64,000 nucleotides of DNA from the NCBI GenBank assembly GCA_934234215.1, contig CAKQHB010000013.1, forward strand, positions 1 to 64,000. Direction: 5' to 3'. Under the pieces are notes generated by a model. That model made no database searches, was not told the origin of the DNA, and was given only the letters and a program-made list of their open reading frames with translations. Positions 51,928 through 61,360 of the stretch are shown here, in pieces; the first letter of the stretch is position 1, and every line of letters starts with the position of its first letter. Source of the DNA: an uncultured Cuneatibacter sp. GTDB taxonomy: Bacteria; Bacillota; Clostridia; Lachnospirales; Lachnospiraceae. The translations under genes were made by a program, and so were the position numbers.

Positions 51928-53598
51928 ATGAACAATATGGACTTGGACTATGAAATGTTCTGTTACCAATGCGAACAGACCGCGAACGGCAAAGGCTGCA
52001 CGAAGCTCGGAGTGTGCGGCAAGACACCGGAGGTTGCAAACCTGCAGGATCTTTTGCTGTTTCAGCTAAAGGGAATCAGCTATTATGGCAGACGTTTGCA
52101 GGAGGCAGGGCAGACTGTGGAAAAGCGCGTAATTGCATTTCTGGAAAATGTGCTGTTTACGACGTTGACGAATGTGAATTTTGATGCGGAAGTGCATGTG
52201 GAATTGTTGCGGGAATCTCAGAAAATCAAAGAGGAGTTGCGGAATGCAGCAGGGAATCCGGAACAGGCACCGATTTATGCATCGTATCAACTGCCGGAGA
52301 CGAAAACAGAAATGCTGAAGGATGCACCGCTGGCAGGTATTATGTATGACAAGGCGTTAGACCCGGACATCCGATCGCTCCGTCAGACGATTTTGTATGG
52401 TCTGAAAGGCATCAGCGCCTACGGGCATCAGGCACGGGAGTTGGGTTATTCCAGTGAGCAGGTAGATGCATTTTATGTGGAAGCGCTGGATGCAATCATT
52501 GATGATGCATTGACCGTGGAAGAATTGATTCGAATGACGATGCGCACCGGCGAGATGGCATTGGAGATTATGAAAAAGCTGGACGAGGCAAATACAGAAA
52601 CGTATGGAAATCCATCACCTCATGCAGTGCCGGTTCACATGAAAAAAGGTCCATTCATCATTGTGTCTGGTCATGATTTGAAAGATCTGGAAATGCTGTT
52701 GGAGCAGACGCAGGGAACAGGCATTAACATTTACACCCATGGGGAGATGCTTCCGAGCCACGGCTACGATGGCCTGAAAAAATATCCGCACTTAGTTGGC
52801 AATTTCGGTGGCGCATGGCAGGATCAGCAGAAGCAATTTGATGATCTGCCGGGGTGCATTTTGATGACGACAAACTGTCTTATGCGTCCACGGGAGAGCT
52901 ACAAAGATCGAATCTACAGCACAAATGTAGTAGGCTGGGACGGTGTGAAGCATATCGGCAAAAATTCAAACGGTGAGAAGGATTTCAGTGAGATCATCAA
53001 GCAGGCGTTGGAGCTGGGCGGTTATCCGGAAAACCAGGAGCCGCAGGACATTCTCGTAGGGTTTGGACATCATGCCACGTTGGAGCATGCGGAGCAGATC
53101 GTAAATGCGGTCAAATCCGGTCAGATTCGACATTTCTTCCTGATCGGCGGATGCGATGGCGCACGACCGGGGCGCAACTATTTCACGGAGTTCGCCCAGA
53201 TGGTGCCGCAGGATTGCGTGATTTTAACCCTTGCCTGTGGAAAATATCGCTTTAATAAACTGCCATTTGGGGAAGTCGCAGGACTTCCTAGATTGTTGGA
53301 TGTCGGACAATGCAATGATGCGTATTCCGCAGTGAAGATCGCGGTGACATTGGCAGATGCATTTGGGACGGATGTGAATGGATTACCACTGTCACTCATC
53401 CTCTCGTGGTATGAGCAAAAAGCGGTGGCGGTGTTGCTGGCACTGTTGAGTCTCGGTATCAAGAACATCTATCTGGGACCAACATTGCCCGCTTTCCTGA
53501 GTCCCAATGTGTTGCAGTATCTGGTAGATACCTTTGGATTGCGGCAGACCAGCAATGCGGAAGATGATCTCAGAACATGTCTAAAACAAAACGTATAA
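51928..53598 (+). CDS. hcp: Hybrid-cluster protein (hydroxylamine reductase)
   Basis: A 556-residue Fe-S protein. N-terminal cluster cysteines Cys12, Cys15, Cys24 and Cys30 in MFCYQCEQT...GCTKLGVC, of the strict-anaerobe type; hybrid-cluster region with GGCDGARPGR, LACGKYRFN, and VGQCNDAYSA. The enzyme reduces NO to N2O (and hydroxylamine to ammonia in vitro) and protects from nitrosative stress. The ATG behind AAGGTGG is preferred over the longer frame. No hcr reductase gene follows. A terminator closes the gene at 53619-53654. Confidence 0.95.
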   Translation: MNNMDLDYEMFCYQCEQTANGKGCTKLGVCGKTPEVANLQDLLLFQLKGISYYGRRLQEAGQTVEKRVIAFLENVLFTTLTNVNFDAEVHVELLRESQKIKEELRNAAGNPEQAPIYASYQLPETKTEMLKDAPLAGIMYDKALDPDIRSLRQTILYGLKGISAYGHQARELGYSSEQVDAFYVEALDAIIDDALTVEELIRMTMRTGEMALEIMKKLDEANTETYGNPSPHAVPVHMKKGPFIIVSGHDLKDLEMLLEQTQGTGINIYTHGEMLPSHGYDGLKKYPHLVGNFGGAWQDQQKQFDDLPGCILMTTNCLMRPRESYKDRIYSTNVVGWDGVKHIGKNSNGEKDFSEIIKQALELGGYPENQEPQDILVGFGHHATLEHAEQIVNAVKSGQIRHFFLIGGCDGARPGRNYFTEFAQMVPQDCVILTLACGKYRFNKLPFGEVAGLPRLLDVGQCNDAYSAVKIAVTLADAFGTDVNGLPLSLILSWYEQKAVAVLLALLSLGIKNIYLGPTLPAFLSPNVLQYLVDTFGLRQTSNAEDDLRTCLKQNV

Positions 53599-53618
53599 AA
53601 GAAAAAAGTAGTAGGGAT

Positions 53619-53654
53619 GCAGAGCTGGCAGAAGAATTTGCCGGCTCTGTTTGC
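53619..53654 (+). terminator. Terminator after hcp
   Basis: Stem GCAGAGCTGGCA / TGCCGGCTCTGT followed by TTGCG. Confidence 0.65.
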
Positions 53655-53777
53655 GTATAAAGAGAATGGTTTTATTAGGTGGTAGAAGGTAGAGAAGTAT
53701 GTTACAATAGTTGCTAATAAATTGGAGTAACAAAGATTACTCAAGAAAAATAAATACATAGGAGTAAACGTTTTAAC

Positions 53778-54731
53778 ATGTCTACAAACAACAAAACACA
53801 ATTTCTACAGAAAACCTGGGTCGTTTGTGCCCTCGCCCTCGTCTGCACGTTCCTGTGGGGCAGTGCCTCCCCCAGCATCAAGCTGGGCTATGCGTGGTTC
53901 CAGATTCCCGCGAGCGAAACATGGAGTCAGGTTGTATTTGCCGGAACGAGATTCGTGCTGGCGGGTATTTTGACGATTCTGATCGGCAGTTTGTTGAACC
54001 GCAAGATGCTGGTTCCGACAAAGAGCGCATTACCCAGTATCGGAAAGCTGGCGATTTTTCAGACAATCCTGCAGTACATTTTTTTCTACATTGGTCTGGC
54101 GCATAACAGCGGTGTCAAAGCATCCATCATCAACGGTTCCAATACGTTTTTTGTAATTTTGGTTTCCTGTCTGATCTTCCGTCAGGAAAAGCTGAATCTG
54201 AAAAAGGTAATTGGTTGCATCATTGGTTTTGCCGGTGTTATCGTTGTCAGCATGAACGGTCAGAAAATCAACATGGATCTGAGCCTGATGGGAGATGGCA
54301 GCCTGTTTCTGAGTGCGCTGTCCTATGCATTTTCTTCCAGTTTGATGAAAAAGTATTCCAAGGACGAGAATCCGGTGATGCTCAGCGGCTATCAGTTCAT
54401 GCTGGGCGGCGTTGTCATGATCCTGTTGGGATTGGCACTTGGTGGCAGAATCACGCACGTTTCCGTCAACGCAGTGCTGATGATGTTCTATCTGGCTTGC
54501 ATTTCCGCGGTGGCATACTCTATTTGGGGAATTCTGTTGAAGTACAATCCGGTGTCTAAAGTTGCAATCTTTGGATTCACAAATCCGGTATTTGGTGTGT
54601 TGTTGTCCGCATGGTGGCTCGGTGAGAGCAGTCAGGAGCTGGGATGGAACGCCGTGATTGCGCTGGTACTGGTGTGCATTGGTATTTGTATTGTAAACAG
54701 CAAAGAGCGTGCAAACACAAAGAAAGCATAA
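53778..54731 (+). CDS. EamA/DMT family transporter
   Basis: A 317-residue carrier with ten membrane helices in two EamA repeats (about 12-150 and 165-300). The start helix has LVCTFLWGSASPSIKLGYAWF; repeat 2 starts with DLSLMGDGSLFLSALSYAFSSSLMKKYS. Probable exporter of amino acids or metabolites; no operon partner is present. Terminator follows at about 54749-54786. Confidence 0.87.
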   Translation: MSTNNKTQFLQKTWVVCALALVCTFLWGSASPSIKLGYAWFQIPASETWSQVVFAGTRFVLAGILTILIGSLLNRKMLVPTKSALPSIGKLAIFQTILQYIFFYIGLAHNSGVKASIINGSNTFFVILVSCLIFRQEKLNLKKVIGCIIGFAGVIVVSMNGQKINMDLSLMGDGSLFLSALSYAFSSSLMKKYSKDENPVMLSGYQFMLGGVVMILLGLALGGRITHVSVNAVLMMFYLACISAVAYSIWGILLKYNPVSKVAIFGFTNPVFGVLLSAWWLGESSQELGWNAVIALVLVCIGICIVNSKERANTKKA

Positions 54732-54748
54732 GTTCGATATAAGAAAAG

Positions 54749-54786
54749 GGTCTCTGAAAAAACGGAACCAGAGGCTCTTTTTGTTT
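54749..54786 (+). terminator. Terminator after the EamA gene
   Basis: Stem GGGTCTCTG / CAGAGGCTC with G:T pairs, then TTTTTG. Confidence 0.65.
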
Positions 54787-54796
54787 GTAAAATTAG

Positions 54797-54881
54797 AAAC
54801 TCATCAAAATGACGAATAAAAAAGAAAAAAACTCATCAAGATGATTATTTTTCTTGAAACAGTTCAAAATAGTGTTATAAT
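54797..54881 (+). promoter_or_regulatory. Promoter with duplicated operator for the XRE-HipA-like pair
   Basis: Two copies of AAACTCATCAARATGA (54797-54812 and 54829-54844), exactly 32 bases apart or about three helix turns, precede TTGAAA (54854-54859), 16 bases, TATAAT (54876-54881) with TG (extended -10). Each box contains a TCATC/GATGA dyad (perfect in the second). TTGAA-ACAG-TTCAA overlaps the -35. Typical of toxin-antitoxin autorepression. Confidence 0.65.
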
Positions 54882-54913
54882 CAAGTTATGACACAAGTAT
54901 GGAGAATTGCGGC

Positions 54914-55462
54914 ATGGAAGAGAAGCGATTTGCGTTAAAAGAGACGGTATCAGCAGAAGAAGTGAAGGCATTGCGTAAGAAACTGGGGCTAACTCAGCGA
55001 GATTTTGCCAAACTTCTCGGTTGCTCCAAACCGACGGTGGAGCGTTTGGAGCGGGACAACACGATGACAAAAGGTCCGATGGTGCTTTTAATGAAATTAT
55101 TGGATCGGGATGTGGAATATATACAGACGCTTGTGATTCCACCGAAGGAATTTCCTGTCCGTATGTGGTATATGTATAAAGATACGCCGTGCACATTGAT
55201 TGATGTAGATGAAATGAAAAAGATTGTTCGTATTCGAAATTATGTGGACAATGTTCAGTTCACAGCGTTTGGAGTAAAAGAACACCCAACGATTGAAGAT
55301 TATAACGAATTTTTGGAATCCAGATGTTTTCCCCGCACACGGGATAAGATGAAGCTGGTGTTGCGGAATCTGGGGATTCCTTTTTATGATCCGTATATGA
55401 TTATTCAAAAGACAGAGGGAAGAATGGCAGAGGATGATTTCTGGATTAAGATTGAGCGGTAG
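54914..55462 (+). CDS. XRE antitoxin-like protein with fused C-terminal domain
   Basis: A 182-residue protein. Residues 12-60 form an XRE helix-turn-helix (SAEEVKALRKKLGLTQRDFAKLLGCSKPTVERLE). The C-terminal half (about 85-182) is a separate domain ending in ESRCFPRTRDKMKLVLRNLG-x-PFYDPYMIIQKTEGRMAEDDFWIKI, a pattern found in partners of HipA-like kinases in Clostridia and possibly equal to the HipA N-terminal subdomain (HipS). Thus a HipB-HipS fusion is likely. ATG behind GGAG chosen because the ATG at 54899 lies too near the transcription start. The kinase gene starts 11 bases after. Confidence 0.7.
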   Translation: MEEKRFALKETVSAEEVKALRKKLGLTQRDFAKLLGCSKPTVERLERDNTMTKGPMVLLMKLLDRDVEYIQTLVIPPKEFPVRMWYMYKDTPCTLIDVDEMKKIVRIRNYVDNVQFTAFGVKEHPTIEDYNEFLESRCFPRTRDKMKLVLRNLGIPFYDPYMIIQKTEGRMAEDDFWIKIER

Positions 55463-55473
55463 GAGGAAGCACG

Positions 55474-56298
55474 ATGGTTGAGCTGTTTGAACAAAATGAA
55501 CGAATGCAGGATCGCCAATCCTCAAAAGGAAATCAGTTAAAATGGGAAAGCGAAGGAATCTGGTATAAAGCAGATTACACCGGATACGAAGGTCTGGCGG
55601 AGTATATAATCTCTCATTTGCTGATAAAATCGACACTAAAGCCGGAAGAGTTTGTTCGATATGATTTGGAGCAAATCAAGTATAAGCGTCAGGTCTATCA
55701 GGGAGTGAAAAGCGCCACATTTTTGTCAGAAGACTGGCAAATCATAACACTGGAGCGCTTGTTTCAAAAAACATATGGGGACAGTTTAAATCGGATGCTT
55801 TGGCAGATGGAAGATACAGAACAGAGATTATGTTTTTTGGAGGAACAGGTGGAGCGCATTACTGGTCTGAAAGGCTTTGGCATTTATTTGAATAAATTAC
55901 TCACCATTGATGCATTTTTTTTAAACGAAGACCGCCATACACATAATATTGCAGTCCTGATGAATGGAGAGGGAAAATTCAAATACTGTCCGATCTTTGA
56001 CAATGGTGGTGGATTGTTGTCTGACACAACGCTGGATTATCCATTGGGTGAGAATGTGTTTGAACTTATAGAGGAAGTTCGGGCAAAGACGGTAAGCACC
56101 GATTTTGATGAACAGTTAGATGCATCGGAACATTTGTATGGCTGCAATTTAAAGTTTTTCTTCACAAAAAAAGATGCAGATCAACTGTTGGAGCAGGCAA
56201 GTGGATATTCCATGGAAATTCGGGAGCGCGTGCAGACGATTTTGCATCGGCAGATTGACAAATATGCATATCTATTTGAAAGAAGAGGAAAGGTTTAA
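55474..56298 (+). CDS. HipA-like kinase toxin (HipT type)
   Basis: A 274-residue kinase without the HipA N-terminal subdomain. Possible ATP-binding Lys32 in IWYKADY; catalytic loop LNEDRHTHN with Asp153 and Asn158; metal-binding Asp176 in PIFDNGG. The family phosphorylates translation factors or tRNA synthetases, which gives growth arrest. A short kinase and an antitoxin that carries the missing subdomain parallel the HipBST system, but here in two instead of three genes. AGGAGG ribosome site. Confidence 0.75.
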   Translation: MVELFEQNERMQDRQSSKGNQLKWESEGIWYKADYTGYEGLAEYIISHLLIKSTLKPEEFVRYDLEQIKYKRQVYQGVKSATFLSEDWQIITLERLFQKTYGDSLNRMLWQMEDTEQRLCFLEEQVERITGLKGFGIYLNKLLTIDAFFLNEDRHTHNIAVLMNGEGKFKYCPIFDNGGGLLSDTTLDYPLGENVFELIEEVRAKTVSTDFDEQLDASEHLYGCNLKFFFTKKDADQLLEQASGYSMEIRERVQTILHRQIDKYAYLFERRGKV

Positions 56299-56410
56299 TT
56301 CCAAATCTGCATTTCGCACCGTAAAAACGACATTTCGCGCCAAAATAAAATTTAACTTCTTTTTTCTGCTATACTGCAGACAGTGAAAGCACTACAGGAA
56401 GGAGAAGACA

Positions 56411-57316
56411 ATGGGATTATTTACGAAGAAAGATCCCTGCGCGATCTGCGGTGGAAAAGTCAAGGGACTGCTGCCGTGGAAAGTGGAAGGACAGTATGTG
56501 TGTAACGACTGTTATGGTGTGGTAGATATTCAGGGTGATGCAAATAAGATGACCATGCAGGAGTTTCTTCAATATCGGGCATTTCGAGAGGAAAATCAAA
56601 AGCTGGCGGAACAGTTTACGATTTCAGAGAAAGTGGACTTCGGAGCATTTGATACCAAGATCATTTTTGATTTTGATAAGCAGTTGTTCTGTATGAGCAA
56701 GCGTCCGGACAAGACGATTTTTCACGGAAGCGAGCTGAAATCGTTTGTAATCAAAGAGGATTCATTCCCGTTGATCGAGGGTAGCGCAAGCGGGCTGGTT
56801 CGCCATGAGAGTGGTGTGCAGGATCAGGTCAGAACGTATATGCCGATGATTACCCAGTTTCAGATGGAAAAAGAGATGCGCCGGCAGAGAGAGCAGATGG
56901 AGAGCTATAAGAACGAGTCAGAGCGGGTAGAACTGCCGCCGCTTCGTCTGGAGCTTCCGAAGCCGTTTGACAAATTCCAGGTGGAATTGTATTTCGAGCA
57001 TCCGTATTGGAATACGATCACCTGTGATAAGAGCGCACCGTCTTTTAGCGATGACGATCCGGATATCGGAAGATATTTGCGGGATTACGATGAGGGCATC
57101 AACTGTATGGAGACGCTGGCACGTTCGCTGATGCGAGTTGCATTTCCGGATGCTGCAGTTGCAGGACCGGCAGATGCGGGGGAGGCAGAGCAGATGCAGA
57201 CAGCACATCCGACGGATGTTGCGGATGAACTTCGAAAGTATAAAGCACTGTTCGATGACGGAATTTTGACGCAGGATGAGTTTGAAGCAAAGAAAAAGCA
57301 GTTACTGAATTTATAA
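56411..57316 (+). CDS. DUF4428 / SHOCT domain protein
   Basis: A 301-residue soluble protein. A DUF4428 zinc ribbon leads (CAIC at 10-13, CNDC at 31-34), followed by a middle domain of about 190 residues with strands and a charged helix (MEKEMRRQREQMESYKNESE), an Ala-rich linker, and a SHOCT module at the end (ELRKYKALFDDGILTQDEFEAKKKQLL). This layout recurs in Firmicutes; function unknown. Single gene with AGGAAGGAGA upstream. Confidence 0.82.
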   Translation: MGLFTKKDPCAICGGKVKGLLPWKVEGQYVCNDCYGVVDIQGDANKMTMQEFLQYRAFREENQKLAEQFTISEKVDFGAFDTKIIFDFDKQLFCMSKRPDKTIFHGSELKSFVIKEDSFPLIEGSASGLVRHESGVQDQVRTYMPMITQFQMEKEMRRQREQMESYKNESERVELPPLRLELPKPFDKFQVELYFEHPYWNTITCDKSAPSFSDDDPDIGRYLRDYDEGINCMETLARSLMRVAFPDAAVAGPADAGEAEQMQTAHPTDVADELRKYKALFDDGILTQDEFEAKKKQLLNL

Positions 57317-57401
57317 AAAAGCAGGTTCGGGTGGTACGTGGGAATACCGTCTGAATCGGTCGAAAAAACAGAAGTAGCGATTTCTGTACATGGACGAAAA
57401 G

Positions 57402-57441
57402 GCATACTTGTGATAAAATATGTATCACAGGTGTGCTTTTT
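57402..57441 (+). terminator. Terminator merging into repeat copy C
   Basis: A 14-bp stem, 57402-57415 with 57423-57436, followed by TTTTT that is also the first part of copy C. Confidence 0.75.
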
Positions 57442-57575
57442 GCTTTATAGGAAATTGCGTCGCATTTCCTATAAAGCAAAAAGCGCTCCGCATGGATCGC
57501 ACTGCGGCGGAACAGAATTTGTCGCTTCGCGACCCGCCGCAGGCGGAGAATCCTGCGTTGCAGGATTCTATTTTA
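57435..57575 (+). repeat. Dispersed terminator-associated element, copy C (full)
   Basis: The most regular copy. First stem is a perfect 21-bp pairing from GCTTTTTGCTTTATAGGAAAT to its complement, then the GC-rich middle, GTCGC/GCGAC hairpin, and terminal stem (57547-57556 with 57560-57569, loop GTT) followed by ATTTTAG. Confidence 0.9.
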
Positions 57576-57615
57576 GTATAAAAAACAGCAGAAAATTGCG
57601 GAAAGAAGGCGTAGT

Positions 57616-59775
57616 ATGAAAAGACAGCGTACCCGATCGCGCAGCCATTACATTGAGATGACCGTAATTCTGATTGTGGTCATGACCTGTGCCCTTTCTG
57701 TATATGTTTCTTTTGTCCAGCGGATTTCGACAGAGCAGTGCTTTGGCATGTTGGATGATTCCAGAGAGCAGTTTGGGCAGATGATCGCAAATGAAATGGA
57801 GAACGAGCAGGAGCATCTGGAGGCGGCATCGGAATTGCTGCAGGAGCTTTTGGCGGATTTTGACAAGAACCGGGAGCTGATTTTGAAGATCGTGAATGCG
57901 TCCAGTGCGGTCAGATCGTATGCCCACTGGGAGATCTGCTTCCCGGACGGCACGGTGCTGCGGCGAGATGGCACGACGATGAATCTGGCACCGCAGTATT
58001 CCTTTGAAGATCGGGTACAGGAGGGATTTACTGTCTCAGAACGGCGAACTGCGCTGCAGGATGGTGAGACCGAGATTTTGATGTTATCGAAGTGCATTTT
58101 TCAGGATGGAGCATGCATCGGGATCTTGTCTTCGGTCATTGATTTGAAGGGATTTGCAGAGCGCATTCTGACCGGATCCTACGAACAGGCGACCGGCATT
58201 TTGCTTTTCGAACGCGGAACAGGAGATATTCTAATTGATTCGTGGCATGATGATCTCGGCAATATTTCCGATGCAATTGACCGGGAAAGAGCAAATGGAT
58301 ACGATTTATCGCAGATACATGATGACTATATGGCAGGCGGCAGCGGTCATGCGGCAGTGCTGTCAAAGGTTGCGGGAGAGACGGTCTATTTTTCTTATGC
58401 ACCGGTAAATTACAGCGACTGGGAACTGTTTTTGGTTGCTCCGGGTTCTGTGTGTATGAAGACCGCAAATGCGAACAAACAGGCGGCATTTCAGGTGATA
58501 TTTGTGATCACGTCGGCCTTTGTGCTGTTCGGCGGATTGCTGATCTGGGGAGAAAAGCGGCGCAGCAAAGCTACGGCAGAGCGTGAGCGGGAATTGCAGG
58601 AGGCTTTGGAAAAAGCGAATCAGGCAAACCGCGCAAAGTCGGAGTTTCTGTCCCGCATGTCCCATGACATTCGCACACCGCTCAACGGCATTATTGGATT
58701 TTTGGAGATGGAGAGTTCCGGAAAAGCATCGCCGGAGCTGCTGCAGGAAAAACGCAGGAAAGTTCGGGTGGCGGCGGATCATCTGCTTTCCCTGATCAAT
58801 GATGTGCTGAATATGAGCAAGCTGGAAGATGGCAAAGTGGAATTTTCCAGAGAAGCGTTTGATCTGCGGGAGCTGGCAGAGGAGACGATGGCGATTATGG
58901 ATATTCGTGCAGCAGAGGCAGGTATTCGCATGGAGCGAAAGGGCGGACTTGCGAAGCTTCCGTATCCGTATGTATATGGCAGTCCGCTGCATATTCAACA
59001 GATCTTTGTGAATATTCTAAGCAATGCGATCAAGTACAATAAGCCCAACGGCACCGTGACAGTAGGGATTTCCTGTGATCATGAGGAAAGCGGCAAAGTC
59101 TTTTATACCTGTTCGATCGCGGATACTGGAATTGGCATGAGTCCGAAATTTCTGGAGCATCTGTTTGATCCGTTTGTGCAGGAAAAGGTAGATGCCAGAA
59201 GTGTATATCACGGCACGGGACTGGGTATGTCTATTGTGAAATCTTTGGTAGATCAGATGGGCGGTACCATCGAGGTGCAGAGCAAAGCCGGAGAGGGATC
59301 TGAGTTTATTGTGACATTGCCCTTTGATATCGCAGGAAAAGAAGATCTTCCGGCGGCAGCGGAGAAAGCAGAGAGTTCTTCCATCGAGGGAGTCCGGATC
59401 TTATTAGCAGAGGATAATGATCTGAATATGGAGATCGCAACGGAGCTTTTGAAGGAGCAGGGAGCGATCGTCACGGGTGTTGCAAATGGAGCGGAGGCAG
59501 TGGTAGCATTTGCATCCCATCCGCAGGGAACTTACGATCTGATTTTGATGGATATTATGATGCCGGTGCTGGATGGACTGGAAGCGACGAAGCAGATCCG
59601 CACCTTGAATCGCCCGGACGCTGCCAGAATTCCGATCATTGCGTTGACAGCAAACGCTTTTGCGGAGGACAGCAAAAAGTGCAGGGATGCCGGTATGAAT
59701 GCACATTTGACAAAGCCGATCAATCTGGAAAAGATGCTCCGGACGATCTGCGGTCTGACCGGCAAGAAAGAATAA
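57616..59775 (+). CDS. Hybrid sensor histidine kinase / response regulator
   Basis: A 719-residue membrane kinase: helix 1 at about 13-35, extracellular Cache-like sensor (36-285), helix 2 at about 292-312, HisKA with phospho-acceptor His350 in MSHDIRTPLNG, HATPase with NAIKYNKPNG, DTGIGMS and GTGLGMSIVK, and a C-terminal receiver with Asp646 in LMDIMMPVLDG. No HPt domain or separate regulator lies next to it, so output probably passes to a distant partner. The following gene codes for a sodium-dependent transporter 53 bases later. Confidence 0.92.
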   Translation: MKRQRTRSRSHYIEMTVILIVVMTCALSVYVSFVQRISTEQCFGMLDDSREQFGQMIANEMENEQEHLEAASELLQELLADFDKNRELILKIVNASSAVRSYAHWEICFPDGTVLRRDGTTMNLAPQYSFEDRVQEGFTVSERRTALQDGETEILMLSKCIFQDGACIGILSSVIDLKGFAERILTGSYEQATGILLFERGTGDILIDSWHDDLGNISDAIDRERANGYDLSQIHDDYMAGGSGHAAVLSKVAGETVYFSYAPVNYSDWELFLVAPGSVCMKTANANKQAAFQVIFVITSAFVLFGGLLIWGEKRRSKATAERERELQEALEKANQANRAKSEFLSRMSHDIRTPLNGIIGFLEMESSGKASPELLQEKRRKVRVAADHLLSLINDVLNMSKLEDGKVEFSREAFDLRELAEETMAIMDIRAAEAGIRMERKGGLAKLPYPYVYGSPLHIQQIFVNILSNAIKYNKPNGTVTVGISCDHEESGKVFYTCSIADTGIGMSPKFLEHLFDPFVQEKVDARSVYHGTGLGMSIVKSLVDQMGGTIEVQSKAGEGSEFIVTLPFDIAGKEDLPAAAEKAESSSIEGVRILLAEDNDLNMEIATELLKEQGAIVTGVANGAEAVVAFASHPQGTYDLILMDIMMPVLDGLEATKQIRTLNRPDAARIPIIALTANAFAEDSKKCRDAGMNAHLTKPINLEKMLRTICGLTGKKE

Positions 59776-59828
59776 AAGCATCAAAAAATGAGGAAAAGGG
59801 CGCAGAAGCGCTCAAAAGTGAAGGGGTT

Positions 59829-61220
59829 ATGGAGAAAAAAAGAGGCAATTTTTCAGGATCAATCGGATTCGTACTGGCTGCGGCAGGCAGTGCCGTCGGC
59901 GTCGGAAATCTGTGGAGATTTCCATATCTGGCAGCAAAAGACGGAGGTGGATTGTTCTTGATCATCTATCTGGTACTGGCATTGACGGTTGGCTTTACTT
60001 TGCTGACATCAGATATTGCAATCGGTCGTAAGACAAAGAAAAGCGCCATCGGCGCCTACGAGCAGATGCATCCGAAATGGAAGTTTCTTGGCATTCTGAC
60101 ATTCCTTGTACCGGTACTGATTATGACATATTACGCCGTTATCGGCGGTTGGATCACGAAGTACGCTGTTGTCTATCTGACTGGACAGGCGAGTGCCGCT
60201 GCGGAAGATGGTTACTTTACATCGTTCATCACATCGCCTGTGGCACCGGTTGTATTTGCGCTGCTGTTTATGGCGGTGACTTCGCTGATCGTCTACAATG
60301 GAGTCGAGGGCGGCATTGAAAAAGTGTCCAAATGCATGATGCCGGTGCTGTTTGTGCTGGTAGCAGTGATTGCGGTTTATGCGCTGACGTTGAAGCATAC
60401 CGATGCAGATGGACAGGTGCGCACCGGACTGGAAGGACTGGTGTACTATCTGACACCTCACACAGAGGGTCTGACCGTGAAGCGGTTCCTGCAGATTTTG
60501 TTGGATGCCGTCAGCCAGTTGTTCTTCTCCCTGAGTGTGTCGATGGGAATTATGATTACATATGGCTCTTATGTAAAGCCGGAAGTCAATCTGAACCGTT
60601 CCATCAATCAGATTGAGATTTTTGATACTGGCGTTGCACTGTTAGCCGGTGCGATGATCGTTCCGGCAGTTTTCGTCTTCTCCGGAACCGAAGGTATGAG
60701 TGCAGGACCGAGCCTGATGTTTGTTTCCCTGCCGAAAGTATTTGCGGCAATGGGAAAAGCCGGAGTGGTAGTGGGACTTCTGTTTTTCGTCAGCGCAATC
60801 TTTGCAACGCTGACTTCCTGCATCTCTGTGCTGGAATCCATCGCTTCAAACTGCATGGAAATCTTCCACACGGAGCGCAAGAAAACCGTTCTCGTTCTGT
60901 CTATCATCTACCTGGCAGCATCCGCAGTCATCGCGCTGGGCTACAGTATTTTCTATTTTGAGGTTAAACTGCCCAACGGTGCAAACGCACAGCTGTTAGA
61001 CATCATGGACTATATCAGCAACAGCGTCATGATGCCGTTCATCGCACTGCTGTCTGCAATCCTCATTGGATGGATCGTCAAGCCGAAATACGTCATCGAC
61101 GAAATGGAAAGCAGCGGACACAAATACGGCAGAAAGAATGTCTATGTGGTGATGATTCGGTACATCGTGCCGGTGCTGATGCTGATATTGTTCTTACAGT
61201 CAACAGGGATTTTAAGTTAA
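59829..61220 (+). CDS. Sodium-dependent NSS family transporter
   Basis: A 463-residue carrier of the neurotransmitter:sodium symporter fold with 11 to 12 helices. The helix-1 motif GSAVGVGNLWRFPYLAAKDGG is complete, including the unwound Gly/Asn part that binds Na and substrate. Takes up amino acids. ATG with AAGGGG close by; the longer frame from 59679 is inside the kinase gene. Possibly co-regulated with the kinase. Confidence 0.9.
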   Translation: MEKKRGNFSGSIGFVLAAAGSAVGVGNLWRFPYLAAKDGGGLFLIIYLVLALTVGFTLLTSDIAIGRKTKKSAIGAYEQMHPKWKFLGILTFLVPVLIMTYYAVIGGWITKYAVVYLTGQASAAAEDGYFTSFITSPVAPVVFALLFMAVTSLIVYNGVEGGIEKVSKCMMPVLFVLVAVIAVYALTLKHTDADGQVRTGLEGLVYYLTPHTEGLTVKRFLQILLDAVSQLFFSLSVSMGIMITYGSYVKPEVNLNRSINQIEIFDTGVALLAGAMIVPAVFVFSGTEGMSAGPSLMFVSLPKVFAAMGKAGVVVGLLFFVSAIFATLTSCISVLESIASNCMEIFHTERKKTVLVLSIIYLAASAVIALGYSIFYFEVKLPNGANAQLLDIMDYISNSVMMPFIALLSAILIGWIVKPKYVIDEMESSGHKYGRKNVYVVMIRYIVPVLMLILFLQSTGILS

Positions 61221-61360
61221 TGCAAAAATTATTGATAGAAAAATCCTTACACTTTCCGACATCTATGATACAATAGATATTGTGTGATTTTTCCGGTCCT
61301 TAGGCAGCTCACGAGGGGTGCGTTGTCTGGTCCGTCAGGGGAAAAGTGGGGGCGTAGTTT

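Noticed and set aside
61221..61360. Cyclic di-GMP riboswitch before the GGDEF gene
   Set aside because: The leader has an imperfect stem but lacks the conserved GEMM-I or GEMM-II core.
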